From contig JAEVHH010000002.1 of NCBI GenBank assembly GCA_017607445.1, positions 2,223,501 through 2,287,500 of the forward strand: a stretch of DNA of 64,000 bases, written 5' to 3'. A model generated the notes under the pieces. It did no database searches and was not told the DNA's origin. It was given only the letters and a program-made list of their open reading frames with translations. Each line of letters opens with the position of its first letter. Position 1 is the first letter of the stretch. This document shows, piece by piece, positions 23,222 through 34,276 of the stretch. The DNA is from Histoplasma ohiense (Eukaryota; Ascomycota; Eurotiomycetes; Onygenales; Ajellomycetaceae). The translations under genes and the position numbers were made by a program.

Positions 23222-26200
23222 TTACTGTATAACCTGTAAATTCCGAAAACGTCACATGTTAGCAAAACATGAAGCTACGGGGATGAAGAAATGCCACAAA
23301 GGCCAAGAACAAGCACAATAAAAGCAAAGACAAATGTGTACTAGATCAACCCCATGCATGATAGGATAGGACCAAGAAAATCAAAGTCATACCTTCTCCC
23401 GCAACGATCCCATCCATTGCGGCAAACTGACTCCCTGGTCAGCCCGATCCTCAACCAACATAGTTTGTGCCCATAGTCGCAATCCAGGCTCCCCTTCCTC
23501 CTTCACAACGTAAAGGTGGGGAACAACAATGCTACCAACACCGCGAGACTGCTTATCGCGACTTTTCTGTACGACAGCGCGCACCCTCTCGCTGAAATCG
23601 TTCTCAAGTTCTGGTAAAAATTGCTTCCCAACCTTCACCTGTGCTTTATCGGCAACACCAAAAACATCCACAAGCAGTTGTGGAACAGCATCACGGCCGA
23701 CCCAGAGGAATTGAGTCTGCCCGTCGTCGATGAGGTAGAGGCCATACGGCACGAGGCGCTCGGATGATAGGTTACAAGGTGGTGGCAGCGTGATTTCTCC
23801 GGTATTCTCGTCGGGCACACCAGCATTGTCGGGCATATCGTGAAGCGAGTATAGTTTCGGGTAGATGTACTGGGTCAGAAGAGGGAGTGGCAGTGTTGAC
23901 AGAAGGCAAAGGGCGGCAGATCGCATATCCGTGGGAATCTGAGAAGATTTTCGGAGGCCGATCTATTTGGGCTTGGTTAGTTCATGATTCATTGTTGTAA
24001 GATGGCCGTGTAATGTGTTCTTACGTTTTTCATCAGTGCCAGGAATAGTACAGGCAATCCTCGTAAATTAGCGGGGAACTGCAACCCTCCACCACCAACA
24101 CTTCCGCCTGCAAGTTCCTTTCTATATGTTGACAATAGCTCTACAATTTTGGATTGAAGTGCATCCCGGGCTTGTTCAAGGCCGTTGCCGAGAGTACGTT
24201 CAACTGCTTTATGACTGAAGTAGGTAACAATTGCTGACTGATCTGCCGAAGCATAGACATCTGCGAGAGACTGTGTCGTAGGCAGGGCCAATGTTATGAC
24301 TCTAATTCTTCGTTCTCCATTGCAAGTTGTATGAAGCACCGCCGTCTGCAAGCAAATCACTGGTTTCGTGACGGTTTCATCGATGGCGACCTCCACAACG
24401 TATGCCTGGTCACGGGGAAATGCCGGGAAAGCACAGAGATCCGAGCTTCTATTGAAGAAATTGCCGTAAAACGTGCTCATTCTCAAACCAGTCGTGGCAC
24501 GCACACGCAAGACAGCTTCCAGGCCGATTTCTGCCGAAAGATAGTCTGAGAACTCTTTGGCGAATTTGATTGCATCTTCGCTTCGGGCCGCATTCCAACC
24601 AGGGTAGAAGTAAGTTTGGCCGCCGGTATATCTGGGAAGATTGCTAAGCGATGCCACATCCTGGTATTGAGAAGAAAACAGGAACATATCTACAGAAATC
24701 TGCTGCTTCGAACACTCGACAGCAAAGCTCTTGTAGAAGCTGTTACCGGTCTGAAGCAAAGAACTCTCTTTACTGGTTCCAAGCGCTTTCTTATCCTCTC
24801 TCAGTTCAAGACTTCCGAAACCCATATTAGGAAGTGATGCTGTCAATACCGTTATCTTTCCACCAACAGGCCCTATGAGTTTATGACCAGCTCGAAGGGC
24901 AGAACCCATGCATGAACCATTGTTTTGCGTATTTTGGAACATTTCCTGCAGTTTATCCAGGAACAGCTCGATGTTTTCGCGGCATTCTGTGAGAGTGACT
25001 AACAAATCTCCAGGAATAGGCAGGAAAGGCTCGTCCAAATCGCTGACAACCAACATGCCTGGGTCTGAATTCTCCGAGCCATCTCTTGGTATAGTGAAGT
25101 AATGGAGACTAGAATCCACAGCAACAAAACCAAGCCTGGTTCGACGATCTGCGTTTGGTATTCTATCAAGGCTTTCGCGGATGCAACGCGCGCTGGTGGC
25201 CAGGAGCCCACTGGTGACGGATGCGAAACTGACATCGATCAGGAACAAATAAACGAGAGGTTGTGGCGGTCGGACCATATATTCTTGAGGCGCCACAAAC
25301 TCCACAATAGCATGGTTAAGCTCCGGTCTCTGCCATCTGTCAAGGGCTTTTTGCGAGGCTGCGTCCCAGTCGAATGCTTGAGGAACGTCGTTGACAAGGT
25401 TGCACATGTTGCAACGCCAGCGATGACCGTGATCAAGAAACGAGACGAAGGGATTGATATAGGAACGGCATCGCCGGCATCGAGAAATTACTTGATCAGA
25501 CACGATAGGGATCGGATCTTCAGCGTCATGCAGCGATGCATAAGGCTGGATAACCAAGGCAAATGGTAGACGAGACTTCTTCAAAAGAGAATGCGTGGTG
25601 GGCACAGCATTTAGAGTAGAGCGCACATATTTTGGAGGGCAATTCGCTGTTGGAGAAGGGGTGACACTGGTCTGGAACTGGTTAGCCCGAAACCTCGATC
25701 ATATCTAGAGGATGTCAACTCACGTTGGGGGGCAAAACAATTGGCGGAGGAGGATAATCTAGTTCAGCAACATTGAACGGCTGTGTTAGAAGATCCGTAG
25801 GATATAGCGTATTGAGCGGGACACTTCTTTGAACTGGCATCTGCTGTCCTGATGGCTGACCACCCATACTCATCTGACCCATCTGTTGGGTTACTTGACC
25901 CATATTGACAGGCTGAGACGGATAGGGATCGACTGGAGCTTGATATCCCCCAACGGCTACTGGTTCCGGCTGGCCAGCCATTTGAGGAGCAGTTTGGACT
26001 GGCTCCGTCCCATAAACAGGCTGCGGATAACCCTGCGGTTGTTGAGGGGCAGGATACCCGCCGTACGCCCCACCGCCTTGTAACTGACCCCCCAAGGCAG
26101 CGTTTGGACCAGCTCCAAACTCATAAGCCTGGCCAGCGTATGCTCGTTTCTTTTTACCACCATGAGGAATTTGCCCGTGGGTAGGCGCATCGGCCTGAGC

Positions 26201-26305
26201 TGGAGAGTCTGCGCTTCCGCGTTGTTCCTCAGCGTATTGTTGTGGTTGACTATACTCATCTTGGGGGTGGCCTCCAGGAGGAAAGCCTCCCTGTGGTGCC
26301 GCCAT
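23222..26305 (-). CDS. SEC24: COPII coat cargo-binding subunit Sec24
   Basis: Four minus-strand exons: 26305 to about 25726, about 25670 to about 24024, about 23963 to 23393, and a last exon of only 12 bases at 23233-23222. The N-terminal 180 residues are Pro/Gln/Gly-rich and disordered (PQQYAEEQRG, GGYPAPQQP). Then come SVTPSPTANCPPKYVRSTLN, the zinc finger (CRRCRSY and CNMC), the trunk domain (YLFLIDVSFASV, LFSSQYQDVASLSNLPRYTGGQTYFYP), the helical domain and the C-terminal gelsolin-like domain (PYGLYLIDDGQTQFLWVGRDAV). The terminal exon supplies VIQ-stop after LREK, matching the usual SLREKV-x-Q ending; reading through instead gives KV-stop. Sec24 binds cargo with Sec23 on ER exit vesicles. 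The upstream gene on the right is divergent, 1.47 kb away. Confidence 0.95.
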
Positions 26306-27778
26306 CGCGAACGTAGAAACTGGCTCCGGAGGTTATAGAGAGTCCGCGAATATGCCCAAATCCTTTTATGAGTAAAATTGGGGTTGGAGGACGCGGAGAT
26401 GAGGCTAGTTGGTTATCTCTGTCGTGTCAATTCCCCAAGCAATATTGTCCAGAAACGACAGGGGTTATGGGAGGATCTGGAGTTCTTACGGATTTTAAAA
26501 TCAAATAGAAATGTGTACAGGACACATTGGCCCAGCAGGCACAAGGTAGAACGTGTGGAGTTGAACGAACTGATGGGTTGGACGTGGTTTCAAAAGGTGC
26601 TTGAATCAAAGCAAGGGAGAGTTAGTGGTGGTGTGATGTACGGTGGCCTTAATTTGTGCTGTTTGGAGGGTTTGACAACCCCATTTTCTATAACTAGTAG
26701 TAGGTGCACAAGAAGCATCGTCTTACTGGTATTTTGAAATTGGACATCCCAATTGTAGTGATTTTTTTATACTTTTTATTTGTTTCTTTACAGTTACTTT
26801 TTTTTCGAATTTTGTTTCGTAGGAGCATTGAAGTGGGCGCCAGGGCTTTGGATTTGCTTGCAGAAAAAAAATCACATGATCCCATCTCTGTGCCATGAAC
26901 ATCTCGGAAGAACTTGAAAACAAAGCAGTGCACGAATTGCGGTCAGATATGAAGGTAATTGGATTGGGAATGAGAGCAACTGAGGGGATGGAGTACTTAA
27001 GGGCAATGCATGACATGCAGATGATACTGCAATGTTTGATATTTTCCACCCTTGAGGACAGGTCTATGTTCATGGAGGCCCTGGAATCAGGATGAACTAC
27101 TAGCTTGAATTCAGTGATGCAAATTCAGCATTTTGAAGGGTCTTGACGGACACAAAGAGGCATAAATTGAGACCCAAATTATGGATATTGAATGGAAATG
27201 CCCATAGAGCAGTGGTGAAGAATCTCAAAATGGCGTGTCATTCATTGTTTCACACCAGTACTGCGCACAATGCCTGAAGTATGGAAGGGGAAATAATGCT
27301 TGTTCAATTAAGAGACGATTTCTCCTTCAATGTCATTCCCGGTTCTATGGCCTGGGACACCACTGATACGGATGGGCTTGTCGACTCTATTTTCTACTGC
27401 CTGCGAAATAACCGCTTTGGCATATTGCCTTAAAAGGATCTTGCGCATTGGCGAGCGGTCTATGGAACATACCTGCAAGCATTAGACCGTACTGGTAGTG
27501 ATAATATTTTGTGTTCAGATGCTGTTGTACAGTACAAGCTGGCAAAATTCCTAACTTCGACATTGCATCATCAAGAAAGATTCACCTTGAATAAATAACG
27601 TAGCCAACTATGTCATACCTCAGTTACATCATCCCTCCATCAAGCCGAATGCTATTGAAATCTTATATATAATAATGACATCGAACCCTTAAAAGCTAAC
27701 CTTCGACTAGAGCTGGTTATATCCTGTATCGTTTTGACCTTGCAATTTATCTATCTATCGCATACCACCCCCGTCGCC
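26306..27778. other. Divergent intergenic region between SEC24 and the hemerythrin-domain gene
   Basis: No gene is supportable. Short frames at 26378-26737 and 26704-27095 plus show no domain. The region must hold both promoters. Confidence 0.5.
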
Positions 27779-28420
27779 ATGGTTTCTATATCTGATTCAG
27801 TCAAAAAGGACCACAAAGAGCTGGAGGCATTCCATAACCAGATAGTCAATGCCGATAATGATATTATCAAAACTAGGTTTCAAAACCAGTTTGTATGGGA
27901 GTTGGCTCGCCATTCTGCAGCCGAGGAGCTTCTGCTTTACCCAGCGTTGGAAAAACATTTAGCAGATGGTAAGGAGCGGGTAGAGAAGGATCGCGAGCGG
28001 CATCAGAAGGTAAGTGAAAGGAGGGATAATGCTTCAGAATCCCTAGCTATGTCACAAAGTAAGGACGCCAAAGAATGCTAATACCAAGATAAAAAAAAAA
28101 AAAATTAGACCAAGGAGCAGCTTATGGAGTTCCAATCCATGAAGCCGACAGATGCAAACTTCGAGCCGACAGTCAACTCTCTCATGGACAATCTGTCCAC
28201 GCACATGAGAGATGAGGAAGGAGACAATCTCCCCGCTCTTGAGAATGCTATCAGCAATGAGGATAGTGAAGAACTCTCAAAATCTTTCAAAAGAACAAAG
28301 ATGTTCGTTCCAACACGCTTGCACCCTGCAGCACCCAACCAGCCTGCCTTTGAGAGCGTCATTGGATTCATGATGGCCCCAATTGATAAACTTGCGGATA
28401 CCTTCCGCAGGTTCCCTTAA
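27779..28420 (+). CDS. Hemerythrin HHE cation-binding domain protein
   Basis: Two exons (27779-28009, 28109-28420) join in phase 0 to 180 residues. The first helix has KKDHKELEAFH, the second LARHSAAEELLLYPALEKHL, then KDRERHQK at the intron, and after it SLMDNLSTHMRDEEGDNLPALE. The ordered His/Glu ligands (H, H-x3-EE, H, H-x3-EE) fit the HHE di-iron four-helix domain. Fungal proteins of this type are poorly understood; proposed roles are iron or oxygen/NO sensing. The C-terminal LHPAAPNQPAFESVIGFMMAPIDKLADTFRRFP is the usual fungal tail. An in-frame upstream ATG (27734) exists, but MVSISDSVKKDHKEL is the family start. A broken paralogue lies near 39.5 kb. The short intron ends in an A-rich tract. 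Confidence 0.9.
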
Positions 28421-29066
28421 ACAGAATGTCTTGTTTCCCGAGATCGATTGCGCAGCTGAGTGGATTAGCATTTTGGTCGTATATAGTAGCCACTCGAGAA
28501 TGGAAGTTGGAAAATTGCTACTTTGGGCCCATTATTTCCTGATCTTCTGTGCATGTCGGAGGACGAAAAAAAAAAAAAAAAAAACAGATGAAGGAGAAGC
28601 ACAGGGAATCTAACAATTTCGGACTAGTTTTTATGCGAATTGTTTTGAAATATCATCATTACCAAAATTGCAATAAGCGGCTATTGCAGCTTCCTGGGTG
28701 CCGCGGATGAGCTCCGGCAACTATGCGCTGTATAGATGTGACGTCATACATCCCAACCAACCAATATCCAGCAGTGATGCAGTATTATGTACTTTCCATT
28801 AATAAGTTACATGTCGCATATACATATGTGCTGGCATTCCATATTCCGTGGCAGATTTTTCTCTCCATGTTTGAACGTTTCCAGAACAATATGAAGACAT
28901 GGTTAGCTCCTCTCAGCCAGGATGAACCAGACAATGTCCAGATTTTTGTCCCCAATCTGTATAGAACAATAGCTTACAATCGGAATTACAAAATCCATTC
29001 TCCCTATCTACTGCTGGCAAATATAAATGTCCAGAAGTTTTCAGGTGCTTTCACAAAAATCAAAAT
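28421..29066. other. Intergenic between hemerythrin gene and dehydrogenase pseudogene
   Basis: Contains an A19 run (28566-28584). A plus-strand frame (28723-29277) overlaps into the pseudogene but has no recognisable domain in its first part. Confidence 0.45.
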
Positions 29067-29757
29067 ATGGAGGCCGCCGCTCTCCCAGGGCGCCAATTCA
29101 GTGTCAGGGGTAAACTGGATATTGTCACCGGGGGCGGCAGAGTGTTGGGACTGTATGGAAGAAGCGATGACCGAAGCTGGAGTAGATAGTGAGGCGTATA
29201 GCTTTAGTAAAGCTATTATCTGGAATATCACATATATTCCCAATCTCTATAGACAAACGAAAACCCTTTGGCTCTAGAATCTAATTCTACTTTGCCAACC
29301 TAAGTCCGTTACATCGGCCGTCTCCGAAGTCCTGACGCGGAGTTCCTAGCCACCCAAGATCTAGCCGGCCGTGAGCACGTCGGCTCCCTGCACTCCATCA
29401 ACTCGACGTGCGACGTTCACCGTAAGCGGAGTCGCGTCCCGCAACCGGCGCCTTGACTGCCTCGTGGCAACGGCCAGAATCTTCCAACCCACCAATGCTA
29501 TTGACTACTCACCCGAAAATGTGACAAAAACCATGGATATGGGCCTCTTCATAACAGCGCAGGTGGTTGCAAGGCAGATGATGGAATATGAATGTGTCCG
29601 CTTAATCATGCTGGCGGCAAGTATGAGCAGGCTTGTAACCATCAAGGGGCTTAACGCACCAGTGTATACCTCATCCAAGGCAGCGGCTATCCAACTAGAA
29701 AGGTGTCTGACAAGGGGACTAGAGTTAATTCATTGTGCCCAGGGCACATTCTGACAT
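29067..29757 (+). pseudogene. Decayed short-chain dehydrogenase/reductase (SDR) gene
   Basis: SDR blocks appear in order but in different frames. From ATG 29067: MEAAALPGRQFSVRGKLDIV followed by TGGGRVLGL, a damaged TGxxxGxG cofactor loop with the middle Gly changed to Val. A shift follows, and MTEAGVDSEAYSF continues the alanine-rich helix in another frame. Further on come PKSVTSAVSEVLTR, RLDCLVATA, FQPTNAIDYSPENV, GLFITAQVVARQMM and the active-site block APVYTSSKAAAIQLERCL with YxxxK. These match the sorbose/xylulose-reductase-like classical SDRs of fungi. Stops and frame changes separate the blocks, residues are missing before GLFITAQ, and the frame stops at 29754 instead of running on to the usual C terminus. 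A functional product is unlikely. Confidence 0.85.
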
Positions 29758-30471
29758 CAATGGTGGAATAAACGTTTGAGAGAAGGGTCTGAGGAGGACT
29801 TGGGAGTCGGAGAATATGCTGGAACGGTTGGTGAACTGGTGTAGTCATTTTTTGTTGAGCGATGCCAGTAGACTCATGACGGGGCCTCGTTGGTAATTGA
29901 TGGGGATACACCATTTGTTAGTTGGCCTTTCTCTCATTCTATTTTGTTTGCCGGCTTTCCATCATCCAATTTCCGTTCTTGAGCTGAATGATTTATGATT
30001 GGAAATTGGGGTGCGTCGCCGGCTTGGTGCGGTAGTAACGTTTTGGAGGCTCAATATTTCCTCCCAAGATCAAGAACAATCACCCAATAAAAGCGTTGAT
30101 AGATGCAGGAAATCCAAGTAAATAACAAGAACAAAACTGGTATCATTTCAAAAGAAAAGTAAAATCATATATCAAATAATGGCATAAACTCCAAATACGC
30201 CTTGCTCGACAGCTGACAATGATAACAAAAATAGTTGGAAATATGCATGTGAAGCGATGAGATGCAACGCAAGGACAATAAAGGGAAAAAAAAAAAAGGT
30301 GACAAGTTGTGGAGTCGAAATAATAGGAAGCAAAGAAATCAAGTAAGTTGAAGACATCTGCCACCCTCCAAACATCCCTTCCAGCACCCCCGCACAAAGC
30401 TGACCGTTTCCAACATAACAGCTCAGTCATCGGCGCTTTATGGCAATCAATCAGAGAGACCATAATATCGC
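29758..30471. other. Intergenic between SDR pseudogene and kinesin 3' end
   Basis: No gene seen. Probably the 3' UTR of the minus-strand kinesin gene on the right; one A12 run near 30287. Confidence 0.5.
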
Positions 30472-33133
30472 TTAAATCGCGTTCCTCATATTCTCCACTG
30501 TTTTCGCACCGACCCCTTTCAACTTCCCAAGCTCTGCTAAACTTCGTATCTGCACGATATCGCTGGCGTTGTTTTCATGACTATCCTGGGCATACCGTGT
30601 ATCCATTTCACATAGACAGTCAACGATGGCCTCGGCTTTCTTTATCCCAACGCCCCGCAACAACTTTATCTGATCGACGTTCCTGGTATTTATTGTTGAA
30701 ATAATGTGACGGGTGCGTGGGGTATGTTTCACATCGGTTGGTTCATCAGCAGTAACGCTTGTATCTTTTTTAGTTGGTGTTTGATATGGAAAGGGGCCAG
30801 ATGACGGCTTTCGAGATTTGCCATTATTAGGCGCCACAGGTCTTTTTGACGGCTGGGTATACGGAGATGTTATTTCTTCATCACTGAATTTCTCATTCGG
30901 ATCGGATGGTTGGGAGTCACTGACATCGCCAACATGATCTGCAGAATTGAAACTTTCATCTTTCGCATATCTCTTTCGCTTTTTTGGACGCTTCGTTTCC
31001 GGCCCTGTATCACAGTTCTCTGCTGCCATTGGAAACGACAGCGGCACCTGTCCCTTGCATATCACCAACTTCTCTTTCAATGCTTTTATTTTAGTGTCCA
31101 GTTTTTCATTGCAAGGGAAAAATGGTTGAGCCAACTGATACATTCTTAGAGCTGATGAATCCTCCCCTCTTGACTGGTGCTGCTTTCCCATCAAGAGGTA
31201 GGATAACCCTTCCGCTCTCGCGTCCGCTTTCCCTTCAATCCTTTGCTCAAGTAACTCGAGTCGACGTTGCACTTGCTCATTGAGTTCATTGTTAGTAGAA
31301 TGGTCACTGTCACGTTGTTGCTTCCCAGCCTCATTCAAAGCTCGGGCGGCGAGAACTGCCTCAACCTTTCGTTCCACCATTTCCTCTATCTTTGCCGCAG
31401 ATATGCCCTCCAGAGCATGTAAGCCAGCATCTGCAGGCCGAAACACTTTCGATGGTCGAAATGTGTCAACACCACTTGCATCAGCTCTAAGTTTCAACGG
31501 CGATGATCGCCTTGAAGGGACAAACCGTTTGACGTTGGAAGGTGGCTTCGACTGTAGCTTGTCAGAGTACACAGAGAACGCCTTAACAGGTCTGGATTCT
31601 GCTGGTTTTGAGGAATCCATCGCAGTCGGTAGTACTATATTTGCGTTGATCGAAGCCGTGAGAGGCCGTAAAGGTTGGCGGTGTATTACGGGCCCAGTTG
31701 TCCCGGATCCCCGAATGGTTGGCCGTGGAGGCCCCTTGAACATGGGATCGTTTTCGATTTCTCGTACTTCTATCTTCTTCGTACGGTTCGCAAAGTTAAG
31801 CGAACTGAGCGTATCAAGATGATATGAGCGTATCGGAGCGAGATTTAAAATCATGATGGTTAGTCCATTGTTTTGGCCCAAAGACAGTATTCTCGTCATT
31901 TTCGATTCACGGTAGGGGATTCGGGATTGCTTTTTGCTGATTGCTTCGACGCATTGAGCAAGCACAAATAGGCTTTTGTTTATACTAGCAGATTCTACCA
32001 TGCGCTCCTTATCATTGTCAGTTCGACGATTATCTTCAGATCCAGCAAGATCAATGCATGACGCAAGGCTCACGCGGGTCTGCTCAGAAGTTGTAACAAC
32101 CAGCTTGACGCAGAGGATTGCATGAGACCTCGACGAATGGGCGTTGAGCTATTATATTATCCCCTGTTAGTATGACTACTTTGGTGATATTTGTCTGGAT
32201 GATTTCTCCCACCTTCGTTGCTGAAGTTGACCTATTCACATTGGCATGATCATACAACGTCTCAAACTCTTTCAAGCTCGTGCATGGCCGCTCAGTCAGT
32301 CCAACTACTACAGTCTTTCCACCTGCATCCCGCAAGGGCAGACCCGCAGGCGTTCTCTTCTCTGGTGGCTCAAAAAGATCGAACACCTTGTCATTATATA
32401 TCTCATAGTAGCTCATGACCACATCCACCTTAGTGGCGCCCTGGCTATCCCTTTCAACCTTACGACTGCGTCTATAAATGCCACTCAAGAGTCGTGGAAT
32501 GACACCTCTATCCTGGAGACTTTTCCCGCCACGCATTGTATGTGTTTTGCCAGTTCCCGTAACCCCGTAAGCAAATATCGTCACATCAAAACCGTTGAAA
32601 AGATGTTTTATCGTTGGAGCAACTGAATATTTACTGCCGTTAGCTTCCCAACTTGAGCACTCCCCTTCCTCCTCCAGGTTGCCACTGAGAAACACTAGGT
32701 TGCTCTCGATAACCCCCCCCAAAAAAAAAAAGGCAAGACAGGTCCCTGGAAGCGGAGAAACTAGAGGGGACAAAAACTCACCCTCGCCATCAAAAATCTC
32801 CTGCTGCGATACTTCCGGCCCGTACACCCCATTGAACTGAAAACTATATTCCTCCCCTTCATTCTTTGGATTTGGAATGCGCACCAGATTATCTCGATCC
32901 AGCGCTAGAGCCGCATTCGCCCCATCTTTCTGCCTTTTGCCCTTCAATGCCGTTGTTGTCGTCGATTTCCCATCACTTTTGGAAGAGCACAACTGCTGCT
33001 GTGGCAATGAAGCCGCTGGGGGCCGCGTATTCGCTAGAGCGGGGATGGCCGTCGTTCCGGAGCGGACGATGATATCGCTTTCCTTCTCCGATTTGAGAAG
33101 GGGCCGGATTCGTGCAATGATGCGAACGCTCAT
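30472..33133 (-). CDS. Kinesin-10-like motor (KIF22/Kid type) with C-terminal helix-hairpin-helix
   Basis: The start is ATG at 33133 (MSVRIIARIRPLL), although an open frame runs further upstream without homology. The motor domain is N-terminal: FNGVYGPEVSQQEIF, P-loop AYGVTGTGKTHTM, YYEIYNDKVFDLFEP, switch I NAHSSRSHAIL after a second intron, switch II DLAGSE, and SINKSLFVLAQCVEAI then IPYRESKMTRIL. After the motor come a neck (FANRTKKIEVRE), a basic Pro/Ser linker, a predicted coiled coil near the middle (EMVERKVEAVLAARALNEAG) and a C-terminal double helix-hairpin-helix (LLRGVGIKKAEAIV, LGKLKGVGAKTVENMRNAI). Motor plus C-terminal HhH is the KIF22/Kid (kinesin-10) layout, a chromosome-binding motor of the mitotic spindle. 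The intron near 32700-32790 has a C/A homopolymer tract. Confidence 0.9.
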
Positions 33134-34276
33134 ACCTACTCGATAGGGGGACTTATCGAGGTGGGGGGGGTGTGGAGGAACACAATGGATGTATTTGCCG
33201 GGACTCCACGAGAGCGTTCGGGAGTTCTGTCCGTCCGGTTTGGCTTCAAAATGGCCAATTTCGACGGCGAAAGGGAAAGGTGTATAATAATATAGTAAAT
33301 AAATATAGGGGGAGACAGAAACCAAAACGGAAGCCACAGATATTGAAGCCGAGTTCTTTTCTTAAAAAAAAATAAAAAATAAAAAATAAAACTCTTGAAT
33401 CTCAACTTACGTGTGCCATTCACGCCGTGTTTGTGTTTATTTCACGTTCGAAAGGCAGACAATAAACAACCAACTAAAAAGGAAAAGAAAGATAACCCAA
33501 ACAAAAACAAGAAAACGAAAATGAAAGTGAAAGAAAAGAAAAGAAAAGCAATTGCGTATACTTACCTTTGCTGCTGGGAGATCCTGTCTATCTGCCGGGC
33601 AAACCTTCAAGGCCAAAAATACATTTGTGGGTGAGAAGAGAAGAGGACCGTTGTGAATAGAACGTTCATTGGGTGTGTTGTCGGGGCAACGAGATCAGGA
33701 GAACAAATAGGGGGGCTTTGTCTAACATCCAAGGGAACGCTCCCCATCAAACTCCCCTCGATCCCGCAACCCAGCCGGCCTTGGACTCGAACAGCGACAT
33801 TATCGCTGAGGAATCGATCGATCCTACGGGTTTCTGAGATTCGTTGAACGTCTCCATGTGACTCTTGGAATGTGACTCTTGTAAATCGCTAAGCAACCCT
33901 TGGGATAGGAATCCTTTGTTACCCGAAAGCCGCAGTCTATCATTTATCGTTAATCAATGTCTCTATATAAGTCTATATACATCTACAAGAAGACCAACTG
34001 TTCCGATCGAAATATTGCAAAATAGAAGCGGGTGAGCAGTATAATTTGTGCACAACGCCAAGAATGCAGGAGAACGCCGAGAAAGTGGGAGAAGAGGGAA
34101 TACAATAATGAAGAACGATAATCATATGATAATCCGAGGGAGAAAGGAACAATGGACTGAAAGGAAGGGAAAAGCGAGCAAAAAGGGCTCATGTACTAAA
34201 AAAGCGGGCCCCTTGCGCTCACGAAAACATCAACTTTTCTTTTTCTTTTTCTTTTCTTACTTTTTTTTTTTTTTTT
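33134..34276. other. Intergenic between kinesin 5' end and MFS transporter 3' end
   Basis: No gene seen. A-rich low complexity occurs at 33365-33390 and 33480-33550 and a T run at 34261-34277. The left part is the kinesin promoter, the right part the MFS 3' flank. Confidence 0.5.

Noticed and set aside
28723..29066. Long plus-strand frame before the SDR pseudogene considered as part of a real gene
   Set aside because: Its first part has no family resemblance and its second part is out of frame with the SDR blocks.
33780..33840. Possible minus-strand tRNA (T-loop-like GGACTCGAAC)
   Set aside because: No matching acceptor, D-arm or anticodon stem could be paired.
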